From: Candidatus Rhabdochlamydia sp.
Lineage (GTDB): Bacteria; Chlamydiota; Chlamydiia; Chlamydiales; Rhabdochlamydiaceae
NCBI GenBank assembly: GCA_030043495.1
Contig: JASHXO010000172.1
Span: 1-6,095, forward strand
Length of the DNA stretch: 6,095 nucleotides
Reading direction: 5' to 3'
The position numbers and the translations under genes were made by a program. How positions within the stretch are numbered: the stretch's first letter is position 1; each line of letters starts with the position of its first letter. Of the stretch, positions 5,891-6,095 are shown piece by piece. Under the pieces are notes generated by a model. The model was not told where the DNA came from and did not search any database. It worked only from the letters and a program-made list of their open reading frames with translations.

Positions 5891-6095
5891 TTATTTTATA
5901 GAATATACATGGCGCTGAAACTCTTCCCCACGATGCACATAGTTGCGGAACATGTCATAACTCGAACACCCTGGAGAAAGAAGAATGCAATCCCCCTCTC
6001 TCGCATCGCTTGCAGCAATATTTATTGCCGAAGCTAAAGAACCAGCGAGTTTAATATTAAAATAGCTGTGCAACTCACTATATATTTTTTGTGCA
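5891..6095 (-). CDS. murD: UDP-MurNAc-L-Ala--D-glutamate ligase MurD, C-terminal 67 codons
   Basis: MurD adds D-glutamate to UDP-MurNAc-L-Ala in the cytoplasm. The frame is open to the right edge of the window, so the gene begins outside it; the apparent start at 6073 is only a TTG inside the frame and is not the gene start. The visible tail contains a helix followed by GDCILLSPGCSSYDMFRN and then HRGEEFQRHV. This is the classic MurD C-terminal signature (LLSPACASFDMF..F..RGE.F...V in the family), including the Ser/Asp-containing loop and the conserved RGEEF motif. The catalytic ATP-binding centre lies outside the window. The TAA (5893-5891) is followed 10 nt later by the LysM gene, so the two are almost certainly co-transcribed. 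Confidence 0.93.
   Translation of the reverse strand, partial: AQKIYSELHSYFNIKLAGSLASAINIAASDAREGDCILLSPGCSSYDMFRNYVHRGEEFQRHVYSIK

Noticed and set aside
6071..6073. Start of a separate 60-aa protein at 6073
   Set aside because: The codon is TTG and the frame continues without a stop to the window edge with MurD-like sequence, so it is the interior of murD.

Overview
The window is part of a peptidoglycan-synthesis and division (dcw) gene cluster, read almost entirely on the minus strand. In the order of transcription, from high to low coordinates, it holds the 3' end of murD, a LysM-domain gene in the chlamydial 'nlpD' position, ftsW, murG, murC and ftsQ. This murD-nlpD-ftsW-murG-murC order, together with the moderate-to-low GC content (judged by eye) and the divergent FtsQ, suggests the phylum Chlamydiae. 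An amoeba-associated (Parachlamydia-like) lineage fits better than Chlamydiaceae, because MurC ends without a fused Ddl domain and because an insertion sequence and dispersed repeats are present. The taxonomic call is an inference from gene order and protein features; no search was run.

Layout. Positions 1-132 (+ strand) are the last 43 codons of a transposase that resembles the ISAs1/H-repeat family, with a probable IS end near 156. Positions 157-410 hold no recognisable gene but contain a striking foldback element: two 49-bp arms (249-297 and 361-409, one mismatch) around a 63-bp centre. A related, shortened copy lies at 2794-2860, across the murG stop codon and into the murG-murC gap. Positions 411-6095 are the dcw genes, tightly packed: murD to nlpD 10 nt, nlpD to ftsW 20 nt, ftsW/murG overlap 20 nt, murG to murC 101 nt (mostly repeat), murC/ftsQ overlap 1 nt (TAATG).

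How the genes work together. MurC adds L-Ala and MurD adds D-Glu to the UDP-MurNAc stem peptide in the cytoplasm. MurG adds GlcNAc to lipid I to make lipid II at the membrane. FtsW (a SEDS protein) polymerises lipid II with a partner transpeptidase. FtsQ is a bitopic divisome protein. The LysM protein probably binds glycan in the periplasm. The compact layout suggests one operon, with the murG-murC gap as the only obvious place where a mobile repeat has entered it.

The enzymes themselves look ordinary and intact. The most interesting material is the dispersed inverted repeat, which sits exactly at the 3' ends of two cell-wall genes and supplies the last seven residues and the stop codon of MurG, and the junction of the dcw operon with IS debris just after ftsQ. 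I did not find evidence for a wholly new multi-gene system.
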